Below, piece after piece: positions 1 through 8,772 of a stretch of DNA of 32,370 nt (position 1 is its first letter; each line of letters opens with the position of its first letter). The position numbers and the translations under genes are program-made. Where the stretch lies: positions 1 through 32,370 of the forward strand of contig JABHKC010000240.1 in the NCBI GenBank assembly GCA_018692315.1, written 5' to 3'. The notes under the pieces are model-generated. The model was not told the DNA's origin, did not search any database, and was given only the letters and a program-made list of their open reading frames with translations. The DNA is from Bacteroidota bacterium. GTDB lineage: Bacteria > Bacteroidota > Bacteroidia > Bacteroidales > JABHKC01.

Positions 1-1
1 A

Positions 2-982
2 AATCCGGTTCATACATACCAAACCGGTGGTTTATATACCGTTTCACTAATTGTCTCCAATTTTTTCGGTTCAGATACGGTTGAATTTATTGAATATATT
101 GAGGTAGCAAATGCTCAATCTCCCGGCTGGTCGTACAATATCACAGGATATAGCCATACTATTCTTATTCCGAATACAACCCAAATCAAAATCAATGGTG
201 TTCAAATCGATACAGGCGATTATTTTGGCGTATTTTATGATTCGCTCGGGACTCTGGCATGCGGCGGATATCAAATTTGGGACGGCACAACCACCTCTGT
301 TACAGCCTGGGGCGAAGACCTTGGCAACGATGGTTTTGCAGGCTCGGAAGAATTTAAATGGAAAATTTGGGATGCTTCAACAAATATCGAATATAACGCA
401 ATGGCTACATATATTCCTTTCCCACAAATGCCATACCTTGGATTTTTTGTTTCGCTTGGCACCAGCGGTTTAACATCATTAGTCAACTATGATATTCAAC
501 AAATTGATTTGCCATTGGGCTGGAGTATTTTTTCAACATATATAAGCCCTTTTGATGCTGACATTCAAGCTATTTTTGCTTCAATTATTTCAGATATACT
601 AATTATAAAAAGTGGCTCTGGTTCTGTCTTCTGGCCAGCTTTTTCTATAAACCAAATTGGAAATATTGCAACCGGCGAAGGATATCAGGTTAAAACAAAT
701 TTTGCAAGCACTTTCATGATTAGTGGTAATATTCTAAATCCAATTTACACGCCAATTTCCATAAATTCCGGCTGGAGTCTGATAGGCTATATTCGCACAA
801 GCCCCGCTACTATCGACACAATGTTAAGCTCAATTGTAAACGAAATTGTATTGGTGAAAAATGGCTATGGATTTGTTTATTGGCCCGCATACGGAATAAA
901 TAATATTGGAAATATGATTCCTGGCGAAGGCTATCAGGTAAAGATGACAAATGCTGTTTCTTTGACTTATCCACCGAATTAG
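2..982 (+). CDS. C-terminal part of a PKD-domain surface protein (5' truncated)
   Basis: The reading frame is already open at the window edge, so the start lies outside; an internal ATG at 401 is not the real start because the upstream codons read as sensible protein. The first ~26 residues (H-x-Y-x-x-G-x-Y-T-V-x-L-x-V-x-N) are the end of a PKD beta-sandwich domain, common in extracellular Bacteroidota proteins. A ~100-residue beta-rich segment follows. The C-terminus holds two tandem ~60-residue repeats, each running from GWS through V-[FY]-W-P-A-[FY] and I-G-N-[IM] to GEGYQVK. This repeat is familiar from Bacteroidota secreted proteins, but I know no function for it. No T9SS sorting domain is visible after the repeats, so how it is anchored is unclear. 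The substrate is unknown; a role in adhesion or polymer binding is only inferred. Confidence 0.85.
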   Translation, partial: NPVHTYQTGGLYTVSLIVSNFFGSDTVEFIEYIEVANAQSPGWSYNITGYSHTILIPNTTQIKINGVQIDTGDYFGVFYDSLGTLACGGYQIWDGTTTSVTAWGEDLGNDGFAGSEEFKWKIWDASTNIEYNAMATYIPFPQMPYLGFFVSLGTSGLTSLVNYDIQQIDLPLGWSIFSTYISPFDADIQAIFASIISDILIIKSGSGSVFWPAFSINQIGNIATGEGYQVKTNFASTFMISGNILNPIYTPISINSGWSLIGYIRTSPATIDTMLSSIVNEIVLVKNGYGFVYWPAYGINNIGNMIPGEGYQVKMTNAVSLTYPPN

Positions 983-1021
983 ATTTTTTCTAATAACCTG
1001 CACCAGCAGGGTATTTCAAAC

Positions 1022-1057
1022 AGACCTGACAGGTTTCGAAAACCTGTCAGGTCTTTT
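1022..1057 (+). terminator. Rho-independent-type terminator hairpin
   Basis: A perfect 15-bp stem (1022-1036 with 1040-1054) closes a 3-nt loop and runs into TTTT, 39 nt after the stop codon of the PKD protein. The stem (AGACCTGACAGGTTT and its complement) is also a palindrome seen often between genes in Bacteroidota, so it may be a dispersed repeat used as a terminator. Confidence 0.75.
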
Positions 1058-1831
1058 CATATCATCCAAATATTATAACAAATACAATTCGAAAAAATAG
1101 AAATAAATTGCGTATTGTATTTTTATGGCTATATCTTATTTTGAGGTGCTGGATTTTATTCTTCATGTAAAGTATAAAAGCTCATTACGTAAAACCCATA
1201 TATATGCAAAACCAGCGACATAAAGATTTCAATTATTGAGGTTTCAGTGTTAATAGCAACAAGCATTTTTGCCTAAGTCTTCAAAAATGGATTTTGGTGT
1301 TTAAAGCAAGGGTGCGACTGATTTTCTATTTTCAATTATGCACTATTTTTTTGAAAAAAAATCACAAATATTACTATTGACCTGAAAGGTCATAATGTGA
1401 AAGCATAGGCAGAAAGCCTATGTAAAATGTTTGTAGAGCATAAAGGGCTGAAAGTCCGAAATGTGAAATTGTTTGTATATATTTTTTTGGAATATACATT
1501 TCGGACTTTAAGCCCTTTTTCCCTTGCAAATTTCAGACATAGGCTTGCACTGCGTTTCAGCCTATGCTTTCACGTTTAATCCTTTCAGGATAAGAGATTT
1601 TGTAACTGTTCTACAAACATTGGTTTTTCATAAAGATTGAATATACTAAAAAGGAAATTCTTTTTCAAGCAACTCAAAATAAGATTTAGGATTTATATTT
1701 CAAGTGGTTTTCTTAGATAAAAAACATTTATTTTATCCAAATAAAAAGAAACATACCTAATGTAGCTATAATGTTTTGCATATGTTTTGCTACATCATGA
1801 AGTTAGAAAATGAAATAGCAATATCAACATT
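1058..1831. other. Gene-free stretch between convergent genes
   Basis: No credible gene is present between the rightward PKD protein and the leftward HAD phosphatase. The middle is occupied by the palindromic element at 1379-1623. I see nothing recognisable in 1058-1378 or 1624-1831. A short plus-strand frame that begins at 1776 runs antisense into the HAD gene and has no coding character. Confidence 0.6.
1379..1623. repeat. REP/MITE-like nested palindrome
   Basis: The arms pair in nested order: CCTGAAAGG (1381-1389) with CCTTTCAGG (1581-1589); TGAAAGCATAGGC (1398-1410) with its complement at 1560-1572; a 22-bp arm at 1442-1463 (core GGGCTGAAAGTCCGAAATG) with 1497-1518. ATGTTTGTAGAGCA (1427-1440) nearly pairs with 1609-1622. 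This phrase style (GAAAGCATAGGC, GGCTGAAAGTCC) resembles the REP-type palindromes dispersed in Bacteroidota genomes and often mobilised by IS200-like RAYT transposases. No transposase is encoded here, so any mobility would be in trans. Confidence 0.6.
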
Positions 1832-2233
1832 CTATCTACGACCAAAAAGTCCTCTTCGCTTTTTTGATATTTTTTTTTCTTCTTCTTCAACACTTGCTTC
1901 CGGATTTAGCAGTTGCCATATTTTGCTCCAACCTAAAAAACCACCTATATTCCTGTCGTCAATAAATAAATCGGCATTTATTTTTCTACTTATTGTATTA
2001 TCGAAAACTTCCTCCGGGTAATTTTTATTTATTGCATAAAATTTTACACCATTTTCTTCACAGAATTTTACAGCTGCTTCAAGCTCATTTCCGGCTCGGT
2101 AGGTCCACAAAATTAGCAAATGTCCCATTTTTTGTAATTCCTTGATTGTTTGAAAAGCAAATAAAATTTCCTCACCGATCTCAGGATACTTATGCTCCAC
2201 AATCGTTCCATCAAAATCAACTGCAATTTTCAT
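1832..2233 (-). CDS. Capless HAD-superfamily phosphatase
   Basis: The protein opens with M-K-I-A-V-D-F-D-G-T, the HAD motif I (DxD nucleophile and acid/base at residues 6 and 8 from this start). A middle Thr/Trp motif (ILWTYR) and the acidic motif F-I-D-D-R-N are consistent with a small HAD fold. At ~133 residues it has no cap domain, like the small phosphatases of Bacteroides that act on exposed phosphate groups. The C-terminus ends in a charged tail (EEEEKK...KKRRGLFGRR). An ATG 18 nt upstream (2251) would add six residues, but the DxD motif normally lies a few residues from the start, so 2233 is preferred. It lies 75 nt after the D-threonine aldolase-like gene and may be cotranscribed with it. 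The substrate is unknown. Confidence 0.8.
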   Translation of the reverse strand: MKIAVDFDGTIVEHKYPEIGEEILFAFQTIKELQKMGHLLILWTYRAGNELEAAVKFCEENGVKFYAINKNYPEEVFDNTISRKINADLFIDDRNIGGFLGWSKIWQLLNPEASVEEEEKKISKKRRGLFGRR

Positions 2234-2308
2234 AAAATATATATTTTTCAATTAACAATATTGGCAAACAAAGATAAAATTATATTTACAATAGAAATTA
2301 CGAATTGC

Positions 2309-3382
2309 TCATTTCTCATTTCGTATTACCAGATAATTCTCTCTCATCAAATTCACAGTTAAGCAGGAATGAACCGGCAATAGCCCAATTATATCACCTA
2401 CTGAAATTTGACCTAAAAATTCTCTGGAACATTCAACAATTCCATGTTCTTGAGAAACAGAAACTAAATAACAATTTTTAATAATTGTCCAGCCATTTGC
2501 TTGAAATTTAACTACATATCCGAAAAGATTTCTGTCATTTTCTAATAAATGTTCTTTAGAAAAATGAACAGCACCACCATAAATTACAATTTGGTTTCTC
2601 GTTTTGTGGATAGCTACAATCGGACATACCACAGCTACAGCTATTTGGCTTAAATTACATGAGCCAAGTTTAAATTGCATTAAATCGTAAAACACAAAAT
2701 TACCAGGACGAATTTCATCAATTCCCTCAAAATCTTCGCTTATACTACAAGCAGGCGTGTCTCCAATCGAAATTTTGATTTCGTCATTTGTATTTGAAAA
2801 TCGTTTTTTAATATCAGACAAAATTTTATTTCCTGACAAATGATTTGCGATAATTTCTTGTCTGCTTGTAGCAATATAATTCTGCCCGGCATGAGCTAAG
2901 AATCCTTTAAAATTTAATAATCGTGAGTCTTTCAATTTCTCAATAATTTGTTCAGCTAAAGAAATATTCTCAGGAATTATTCCAGTTCTTCTGCCACCAA
3001 TATCGATTTTAATGAAAATACCAAGCTTATTTTTAATGTTTTGCAGAATGAAATCTAATGTCTCAATTGATTCTATTAAAACATTTAGCTTAATTTTTGA
3101 TGCAAGTTGATTAATCTCCACAATTTCTAAAATATTGCATGGAAAAGCAATAGTTATATCTTCCCAGCCTGCTTTTGCAAAAAACGATGCCATTTCCACC
3201 GAAGAAACTGTTATGGCTTCAATGCCGAATTTTCTATACCATTCACCAACTTCAAGCATCTGATGCGTTTTAAAGTGCGGACGAAAAACGACTCCGTTTT
3301 TCTTAGCTTTCTGGCACATCATCCGGATGTTTTCTAAGGATTTGCTCTTATCAATAATTAAAGTTGGTTTATTAATTTTCAT
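2309..3382 (-). CDS. D-threonine aldolase / D-serine dehydratase-type PLP enzyme
   Basis: This is a fold-type III PLP enzyme with an alanine-racemase-like N-terminal barrel. RPHFKTHQ carries the Schiff-base lysine (K38). The motif P-V-H-S-C-L-T near the end (H338 and C340) matches the HxC zinc pair of eukaryotic-type D-serine dehydratase and D-threonine aldolase. The length, 357 residues, is normal for the family. The expected reactions are D-threonine or D-3-hydroxy amino acid cleavage to glycine plus aldehyde, or D-serine deamination; the sequence alone does not decide which. It starts 16 nt after the stop of the thioesterase gene and is probably in one transcript with it. The enzyme should be cytoplasmic. 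Confidence 0.85.
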   Translation of the reverse strand: MKINKPTLIIDKSKSLENIRMMCQKAKKNGVVFRPHFKTHQMLEVGEWYRKFGIEAITVSSVEMASFFAKAGWEDITIAFPCNILEIVEINQLASKIKLNVLIESIETLDFILQNIKNKLGIFIKIDIGGRRTGIIPENISLAEQIIEKLKDSRLLNFKGFLAHAGQNYIATSRQEIIANHLSGNKILSDIKKRFSNTNDEIKISIGDTPACSISEDFEGIDEIRPGNFVFYDLMQFKLGSCNLSQIAVAVVCPIVAIHKTRNQIVIYGGAVHFSKEHLLENDRNLFGYVVKFQANGWTIIKNCYLVSVSQEHGIVECSREFLGQISVGDIIGLLPVHSCLTVNLMRENYLVIRNEK

Positions 3383-3398
3383 AAAAAAAGGAATTCTA

Positions 3399-3806
3399 TT
3401 ATTCGAAATATTTTGTAAAATAGTTGAGCAAAAATTGAGGAGCTCTCATTACTATTCGGGTTTCCTTATTGATAAAGGCTAAGCTTGTTTCGCCAGTATT
3501 CAGCAAAATTCCTTTTTCGTTAAAAATTTCGTAATCGAACATCAATTTTACTTTTGGCATTTTACGCAAGTATGTTTTAATCGTAATTTTCTCATCGTAG
3601 AATGCTGGCTTTAGGTAATTCACTTTTAGCGAGAAAACCGGAAGCATTACTCCACTTTTTTCTAATTCGCTATATGGGAAACCTATTTTTCTGAATAATT
3701 CAGTTCTGCCAAGTTCATAAAAACATGCATAGTTTGCATGATGAACATATCCCATTTGGTCAGTTTCATTATATCGTACTCTTATATTTACTTCGGATAC
3801 ATACAT
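3399..3806 (-). CDS. YbgC/4-hydroxybenzoyl-CoA-type acyl-CoA thioesterase
   Basis: This is a single hot-dog domain of ~135 residues. The signature R-Y-N-E-T-D-Q-M-G-Y-V-H-H-A-N-Y contains the catalytic Asp (D16 from this start) and the following helix F-Y-E-L-G-R-T-E. Family members hydrolyse short or medium acyl-CoA thioesters in the cytoplasm. The ATG at 3806 (MYVSEVNIRVRY) is preferred over one seven codons upstream because the family normally begins with the beta-strand just before the catalytic motif. It is first in a probable leftward operon with the PLP enzyme. Confidence 0.85.
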   Translation of the reverse strand: MYVSEVNIRVRYNETDQMGYVHHANYACFYELGRTELFRKIGFPYSELEKSGVMLPVFSLKVNYLKPAFYDEKITIKTYLRKMPKVKLMFDYEIFNEKGILLNTGETSLAFINKETRIVMRAPQFLLNYFTKYFE

Positions 3807-3838
3807 AATTTTAGTTTTTATCGTCAAAAAAAACGCTG

Positions 3839-3846
3839 CAAATTTA
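3839..3846 (-). promoter_or_regulatory. Possible -7 element upstream of the thioesterase operon
   Basis: The minus strand reads TAAATTTG, a perfect match to the Bacteroidota -7 motif TAnnTTTG, 33 nt before the thioesterase start. No TTTG is found at the usual 19-21 nt upstream, so only half of the promoter is supported. Confidence 0.35.
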
Positions 3847-3974
3847 GATTTTAATGCTCTAATTTTTAATGGCTATAGTAAATATTTTATTATTAAAAAT
3901 GAAATACAATGTATGGTCTTGTAATTTAGACGTTTACAATAGTTGAAAAAAATCGTAAAAATATTCATATTCAT

Positions 3975-4005
3975 TTTGATATATAAATAATTGCTATTAT
4001 TTTTG
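3975..4005 (+). promoter_or_regulatory. Bacteroidota-type promoter of tRNA-Lys
   Basis: TTTG at 3975-3978, then exactly 19 nt, then TATTTTTG at 3998-4005, matching the -33/-7 pattern TTTG-N19-TAnnTTTG. Transcription would begin about 8 nt later, roughly 13 nt before the tRNA. Confidence 0.75.
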
Positions 4006-4025
4006 CAAAACTTTTTTGAGAGATA

Positions 4026-4098
4026 GACCGAGTAGCTCAGCAGGTAGAGCATCTGCCTTTTAAGCAGAGGGTCCCGGGTTCGAGCCCCGGCTCGGTCA
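4026..4098 (+). tRNA. tRNA-Lys (anticodon TTT)
   Basis: The 73-nt sequence folds as a full cloverleaf. The acceptor stem GACCGAG pairs with CTCGGTC, the D-arm is GCTC...GAGC, the anticodon stem TCTGC pairs with GCAGA around the loop CTTTTAA, and the T-arm CCGGG pairs with CCCGG around TTCGAGC. The anticodon TTT is at 4059-4061 and decodes AAA/AAG. The discriminator base is A (4098). The CCA end is not encoded (ACA follows), so it must be added after transcription. Confidence 0.97.
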
Positions 4099-4125
4099 CA
4101 AAGCCTCACTTTTTGTGGGGCTTTG
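4099..4125 (+). terminator. Terminator hairpin after tRNA-Lys
   Basis: CAAAGCCTCAC (4099-4109) pairs with GTGGGGCTTTG (4115-4125), an 11-bp stem with one G-U pair and a TTTTT loop, starting right after the tRNA. The T-run after it is weak (TTATT). It ends one base before the stop codon of the convergent hydrolase gene and may end transcription from both sides. Confidence 0.7.
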
Positions 4126-4899
4126 TTATTTACCACTGTTTGGCAGAATTTCTATTTTCTTAATAAAATTATCAATAAGATTAAAATATTCATGCCAATT
4201 AACCGAAATAATAGTATTATGATTTCCTTCAGGAAAAATAGTCAAGTGTTTTGGTTCATTAGCTGCTACGAATAGCTTTTTTGCATGTGTTTTGTCAACC
4301 AAACCATCGTATTCGGAATGAAGAAACAGGCTTGAACCACGAAATTCCGATATTTTAGATTCATTGTCGAAATGTTTCAATACTTCATTTTCGAATGAAT
4401 CTTCATCTAAATTTAATTCAACAGGTGTTACTCTCATAAGCATACGTTCCAGAATATTTGCAATTCCGCTTTCAATTATCAATCCCGAAATTTCGGGAAA
4501 GCACGATGCTGCATGAATTGCATAAATTGAGCCAACTGAACGTCCAAATAGTATAATGTTTTCTAATGGTAAATTTATTTGGCGAATCATTAATTCTGTA
4601 TCATTCAAGATTGTAACTAATTCGGGATTTCCATTAGACATTCCGTATCCACGATATTCGAAAAGAAAAATATTGTATCCTAATTCGTGAAACTTTGGGA
4701 CAAATCCCGAAAAATAATCTGAAATTATTTCTCCATTGCCATGAAAATGTATGATTGTTTTGGCACTTTTGTCTTTTATAAAGTATTTGCAGCCAAGATT
4801 CGCATTGCCACAATCAATCCAATATGGGTTTTCAAAATAATCTTTTCTTGGAAAAAAATATCTTTCAGAAATAATTTTGTTGTTTAAAATACTTTTCAT
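4126..4899 (-). CDS. Alpha/beta hydrolase (S33/ABHD13-17-like)
   Basis: The protein has the full catalytic set of an alpha/beta hydrolase: the oxyanion motif HFHGNGE (residues 51-57), the nucleophile elbow F-G-R-S-V-G with Ser121, an Asp at D198 (SEYDGLVD) and a His at H227 (EGNHNT). The order and the 257-residue length match cytosolic serine hydrolases related to ABHD13/17 and the YqkD/FrsA group. There is no clear signal peptide or membrane anchor. The natural ester or thioester substrate cannot be told. It converges on tRNA-Lys and stands 67 nt from the amylase gene, which could place both on one transcript. Confidence 0.85.
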   Translation of the reverse strand: MKSILNNKIISERYFFPRKDYFENPYWIDCGNANLGCKYFIKDKSAKTIIHFHGNGEIISDYFSGFVPKFHELGYNIFLFEYRGYGMSNGNPELVTILNDTELMIRQINLPLENIILFGRSVGSIYAIHAASCFPEISGLIIESGIANILERMLMRVTPVELNLDEDSFENEVLKHFDNESKISEFRGSSLFLHSEYDGLVDKTHAKKLFVAANEPKHLTIFPEGNHNTIISVNWHEYFNLIDNFIKKIEILPNSGK

Positions 4900-4966
4900 A
4901 ATTGTCTATTTTGAGATACTAAAATAAAAAACTTTCAAATAAAAATTGCCACGAATTCACCGATTT

Positions 4967-6877
4967 TCAATTTTTAAACTGTGTAAATATCTTTGCTTCA
5001 TATGCATTTATATCGAATGTCAGAAATTCATTCTGAGGTTTTAAAACTTCTTTTTCATTTAACGGATTGAAAAAAGCATTTTCTATTTCAACGGGAATTT
5101 TAACAGTTTTAGATTCTGTGGATTTATTAAAAACTACAATAATTTGATTTGACTCAAACTTCCGTGAATAAGCTACAACATTATTTATATCATCAATCAC
5201 AGGAAAAGAAATATCTCCATAGATTAAGCCTGGATTTTCTTTACGTATTTTAATCAGGTTTTTATAAAAATTCAATAAATCAAGATTTTGTTCAACTTTG
5301 TCCTGGGCACGGTTTTTCCCGAAAGGGTGATGAGTTTCGTCTTCATAATCAATATCTTGCCAAACCATTGGTTTTCTGCAATCCGGATCGTCTGCTCCCC
5401 ACATACCAATTTCATCGCCATACCAAATGTGCGGAGCTCCAATAAATGTGAACTGATGAATCAATAACATTTTCTGTATTTTCATTGTTTTTTCGTCAGG
5501 TTTGTCAATTTTGTATTCAGGATTGTCGTATGGTTTGACCTTAAATTTATAAACTCCATTGTTGTATATTGATGTGGAAATGCGTGGTGCATCGTGGCTT
5601 GCCAACAAATTCATCATAGTTTGTGATCTGTTTTTATCAATATCTCGCAATTTATCTTTCAAAGCCTCAACGAATTCGCTTGGTTTCATTGGGGTAGGGG
5701 CATCGGCAAAAAAATGACGTGCAGGTCGGAACCAACGATAATTCATAATAGCATCAAACATATCTCCTTTCAGAAAATTGTGAGGAAAAAGCAATTCATC
5801 GGGCCACGATTTCCACCAAATTTCGCCAAGTAAAAAAGCTTCAGGATTAATTTTTTTTACTTCTTTTCGAAATTCTTGCCAAAATCCCATCGGGACTTCT
5901 GCAGCTACATCTAGCCTGTAACCATCTACTCCATCGTTGAACTTGCCATCAGAATTTGGGTCTAACCAACGTTTAGCCACAGAAAAAATATGTTGTTTTG
6001 CTTGTTTGCTATACAGATTTCCTTTGTAAGGAATTTCAGTGGGATCGCTAAGAATAATTTTTTTCATTTCGGGCATATACTTTACATTAGACCAGCCACT
6101 ATACGAAAACTCATTTTCTTTTGTATTAGGATCGTCAAAACTTTCAATCTCAAACCAATTTGCCACTTGAGAGTTTTTTCCATTTTTTCGGACATCTTTG
6201 AAAGCCCAAAACTCGCTTCCAGTATGATTCCATGAATAGTCTAACAGGACTTTTATTCCTCTTTTATGACATTGGTCGATCACTTTTAGGAACATTTTGT
6301 CGGCTTCAGTCCATTGCCAGGTTTTAGGATCGATTGGGTTTTCTTCTGAAATAATTTTTAAATCAATTTCAGGTGATGGCCCAAAATTGCGGTCGATATG
6401 TCTCCATGATCTTGGATCGTATTTATGCAAGGAAGGAGAATCGTTTAATGGATTAAAATAAATTGCATTAATACCGATTGATTTTAAATAGTCGAGCTTA
6501 TCTAAAACACCTTGCAAATCTCCACCATACCTACGTAATTGCAAATTATTCCATTTATCCGGTAAGGTAGATTCGGAGAAATATTTATCTGCTTTATACC
6601 AATCGCTACCCCATGCTGTTGTTTTCCATGATTTTGGAATTTCGTCAGGATATGTACCTCGTATATCCATAATGGTAGGATCGTTCAAGCTATCGCCATT
6701 TCTGAAACGTTCAACAAAAATTTGATACCATATTGCTTCTTTAGCCCATTGCGGAACATATGCAATATCAGTCTTAGAAATCGCATTATTCTCAAGTGTC
6801 TCATTTTGCTGAGAATTGCAAGAATAGAGGCTAAATGTTATAGTAAGAACAAAAAATATGAATGCTATTTTATTCAT
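4967..6877 (-). CDS. GH13 alpha-amylase-family lipoprotein (neopullulanase-like)
   Basis: A lipoprotein signal ends at Cys20 (S-L-Y-S-C). The barrel carries the GH13 regions: region I D-Y-S-W-N-H (213-218), region II G-Y-R-L-D with the nucleophile D323, region III G-E-I-W-W with the acid E352, and region IV S-H-D with the transition-state Asp D429. The usual NHD of region IV is SHD here. The early phrase G-G-D-L-Q-G-V-L-D-K-L-D-Y-L is typical of cyclomaltodextrinase/neopullulanase-type enzymes. A beta-sandwich domain fills the last ~90 residues. The enzyme probably cleaves alpha-1,4-glucans at the cell surface or in the periplasm. No SusC/SusD pair is in this window, so it is not part of a visible starch locus. 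Confidence 0.9.
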   Translation of the reverse strand: MNKIAFIFFVLTITFSLYSCNSQQNETLENNAISKTDIAYVPQWAKEAIWYQIFVERFRNGDSLNDPTIMDIRGTYPDEIPKSWKTTAWGSDWYKADKYFSESTLPDKWNNLQLRRYGGDLQGVLDKLDYLKSIGINAIYFNPLNDSPSLHKYDPRSWRHIDRNFGPSPEIDLKIISEENPIDPKTWQWTEADKMFLKVIDQCHKRGIKVLLDYSWNHTGSEFWAFKDVRKNGKNSQVANWFEIESFDDPNTKENEFSYSGWSNVKYMPEMKKIILSDPTEIPYKGNLYSKQAKQHIFSVAKRWLDPNSDGKFNDGVDGYRLDVAAEVPMGFWQEFRKEVKKINPEAFLLGEIWWKSWPDELLFPHNFLKGDMFDAIMNYRWFRPARHFFADAPTPMKPSEFVEALKDKLRDIDKNRSQTMMNLLASHDAPRISTSIYNNGVYKFKVKPYDNPEYKIDKPDEKTMKIQKMLLIHQFTFIGAPHIWYGDEIGMWGADDPDCRKPMVWQDIDYEDETHHPFGKNRAQDKVEQNLDLLNFYKNLIKIRKENPGLIYGDISFPVIDDINNVVAYSRKFESNQIIVVFNKSTESKTVKIPVEIENAFFNPLNEKEVLKPQNEFLTFDINAYEAKIFTQFKN

Positions 6878-6955
6878 AATGTGTTTGGTTTTATTTATTA
6901 AGATGAATTTGTTTGAAATTAAAATCTGAAACAGAAATTAGATATTTTTTGATGG

Positions 6956-8518
6956 CTACTCAACAGGAATAAGTAATCGAAAACCATAATCGCTATATGA
7001 ATCATTTGGAAAATTCCATGCTCTGTTTGATGTTCGGCAATAATTTGTACTGACATTCCACGAACCTCCTCTAAGAACTTTATATTTCCCGCTTTCCATT
7101 CCCTGCGGATTGTAAATCTTTTTCATAGCATAATATTCTTTTGAATACCAGTCCATGCACCATTCGGCAATGTTTCCGCTCATATCAAAAAGTCCTAACT
7201 CATTAGGTTTAAAACTGCCTACCGGTGCCGATAAATTGTATTTGTCGTTCTGATTTCTGTTTTTCCAGTTTTCGCTGCAACTATCGTCGCAAAAATTAGC
7301 ATACTGAAAAAGTAGTTTTTCGTTGGAAGTTCCGGAATAAACATAATTTTTTGTTTTTTTTCCGCCTTGTGCGGCATATTCCCATTCTGCTTCGGTTGGT
7401 AGTCTGCCACCTTTCCATTTGCAATATTCTACGGCTCCATGCCACGTAACCTCAATTACCGGTAAGTAGTCGTTTCCGCCTTTAGGTGTAAAAAATTCTC
7501 CCTGTTTTTCGATATTACAATCTTTATCAGAAATATCGAGCCACAGTTTGCCATCTACTTCTTGATTACCTTTGTCGTTTAAAAATTCACAAAATTCTAT
7601 ATTAGTTACTTCGTATTTGCCAATATAAAAATTGCCAACAGTTACTGGATGTACAGGCTTTTCGTCTTCGTCGCCGTTGTAGCTGCCAATTTTAAATGTA
7701 CCGCCGGCAACAAAAACCATATTGTAATGGCAAGATTTTTTACTGCTATTTTCAGTATCAGAATAGAAATCTTCATCGAAGCCATTTTCTTCTTCAACAA
7801 AAAAGAAGTCTTTGGTGTTCGACATTGACTCCCAAGAGATTTGTGTATTTGTACTTTCTTTAGTTACTTTATTTCTAACAACATCGAAGAAAATTTCTAT
7901 AGGAATATCGGGCATTTCAATTGCACTTATCAGACTTTTTGTATATAAACTGTTTCTACCACCGGTTTCTACTACAGCTTTTTCGGGTTGGGCAGCAAAG
8001 GCAATTATAGAACCTAAAGGAGCTGATGTATATGAAAAAGCTCTATAGTCTAAATTTAATTTCTTGATTGGGATATTTCTGCATGCATCAAGAATTATAA
8101 TATTCATACTATTTTCGGTAGTTTTCATTTTCGATAGTAGATACTCGAGATTGATACATGATGGTTCTACATGTTTTGATGATATTATTTGTGTTTCTAA
8201 TGGTACCAGAAAATTTGTATCATTCATATGAATTCCATATCCACTAAAATAGAACAATGCAATATCGTCTTCATTTATTTTTTGTGAAAAGTCTTCAATT
8301 GCGAGCTTCATATTTTCGAGATTCAGATTTTTCTGATAGCTTACACAAAAACCAACTTCACGTAAAGCAGTTGCAAAATCGTAAGCATCATTGATTGCAG
8401 TAGGAAGTATGGAATTTTCATAATTACTATTTCCTATGACGAGGGCAATCCTTTTTTGAGATTTTCCAACAATAACAAATGACAGTAACAAGCTAAAAAT
8501 CAATACTCTCTTTATCAA
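6956..8518 (-). CDS. Secreted caspase-fold / SUMF (FGE-like) fusion, His of dyad replaced
   Basis: A signal peptide (about residues 1-20) precedes a caspase-like (peptidase C14) domain: K-R-I-A-L-V-I-G-N-S-N-Y at 22-33, A-L-F-Y-F-S-G-Y-G at 87-95, and I-I-L-D-A-C-R at 141-147. The nucleophile Cys146 is kept, but the catalytic His of the usual SGHG motif is Tyr94. After a linker (~240-262) comes a formylglycine-generating-enzyme/sulfatase-modifying-factor (SUMF) fold at ~266-518 with G-G-R-L-P-T-E-A-E-W-E and L-R-G-G-S-W. Only one of the two active-site cysteines of true FGE is present (Cys494), so sulfatase activation is unlikely. Caspase-SUMF fusions occur in bacterial signalling and surface proteins; the role here is unknown. 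Confidence 0.85.
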   Translation of the reverse strand: MIKRVLIFSLLLSFVIVGKSQKRIALVIGNSNYENSILPTAINDAYDFATALREVGFCVSYQKNLNLENMKLAIEDFSQKINEDDIALFYFSGYGIHMNDTNFLVPLETQIISSKHVEPSCINLEYLLSKMKTTENSMNIIILDACRNIPIKKLNLDYRAFSYTSAPLGSIIAFAAQPEKAVVETGGRNSLYTKSLISAIEMPDIPIEIFFDVVRNKVTKESTNTQISWESMSNTKDFFFVEEENGFDEDFYSDTENSSKKSCHYNMVFVAGGTFKIGSYNGDEDEKPVHPVTVGNFYIGKYEVTNIEFCEFLNDKGNQEVDGKLWLDISDKDCNIEKQGEFFTPKGGNDYLPVIEVTWHGAVEYCKWKGGRLPTEAEWEYAAQGGKKTKNYVYSGTSNEKLLFQYANFCDDSCSENWKNRNQNDKYNLSAPVGSFKPNELGLFDMSGNIAEWCMDWYSKEYYAMKKIYNPQGMESGKYKVLRGGSWNVSTNYCRTSNRAWNFPNDSYSDYGFRLLIPVE

Positions 8519-8772
8519 AACTTACAAAATTTATTGAAATTACGAAAGTATATATTTGTTGGGAAACAAAAAAGATTTTTTTATAAAATACTGAAAAAGT
8601 ATCCTCTTTTATAGTTATGTAAATTTTAAAAGAAAATAGTTTAACTATGAATTATAGTTAATGAATCATAGTTTCTTCTCAAAAGTGAAATTTAGTAGGT
8701 GGTTTGTCTTCCTAAGCAAACAATGAATGATTTGCTATAAGTTACAAACTTGTAACAAATTCTCTCTTCCTG

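Noticed and set aside
111-473. A 120-codon plus-strand frame near the left edge
   Set aside because: It overlaps the PKD protein in another frame; the PKD frame has domain and repeat signals and runs into the window already open.
3873-4136. An 87-codon minus-strand open frame across tRNA-Lys
   Set aside because: It is antisense to a complete tRNA with its own promoter and terminator, and the peptide has no coding character.
4967-6877. Calling the amylase part of a starch utilisation (Sus) locus
   Set aside because: No SusC/SusD-type genes or regulator occur in the window.
6956-8518. Calling the C-terminal domain a formylglycine-generating enzyme
   Set aside because: Only one of the two catalytic cysteines is present and no sulfatase gene is near.
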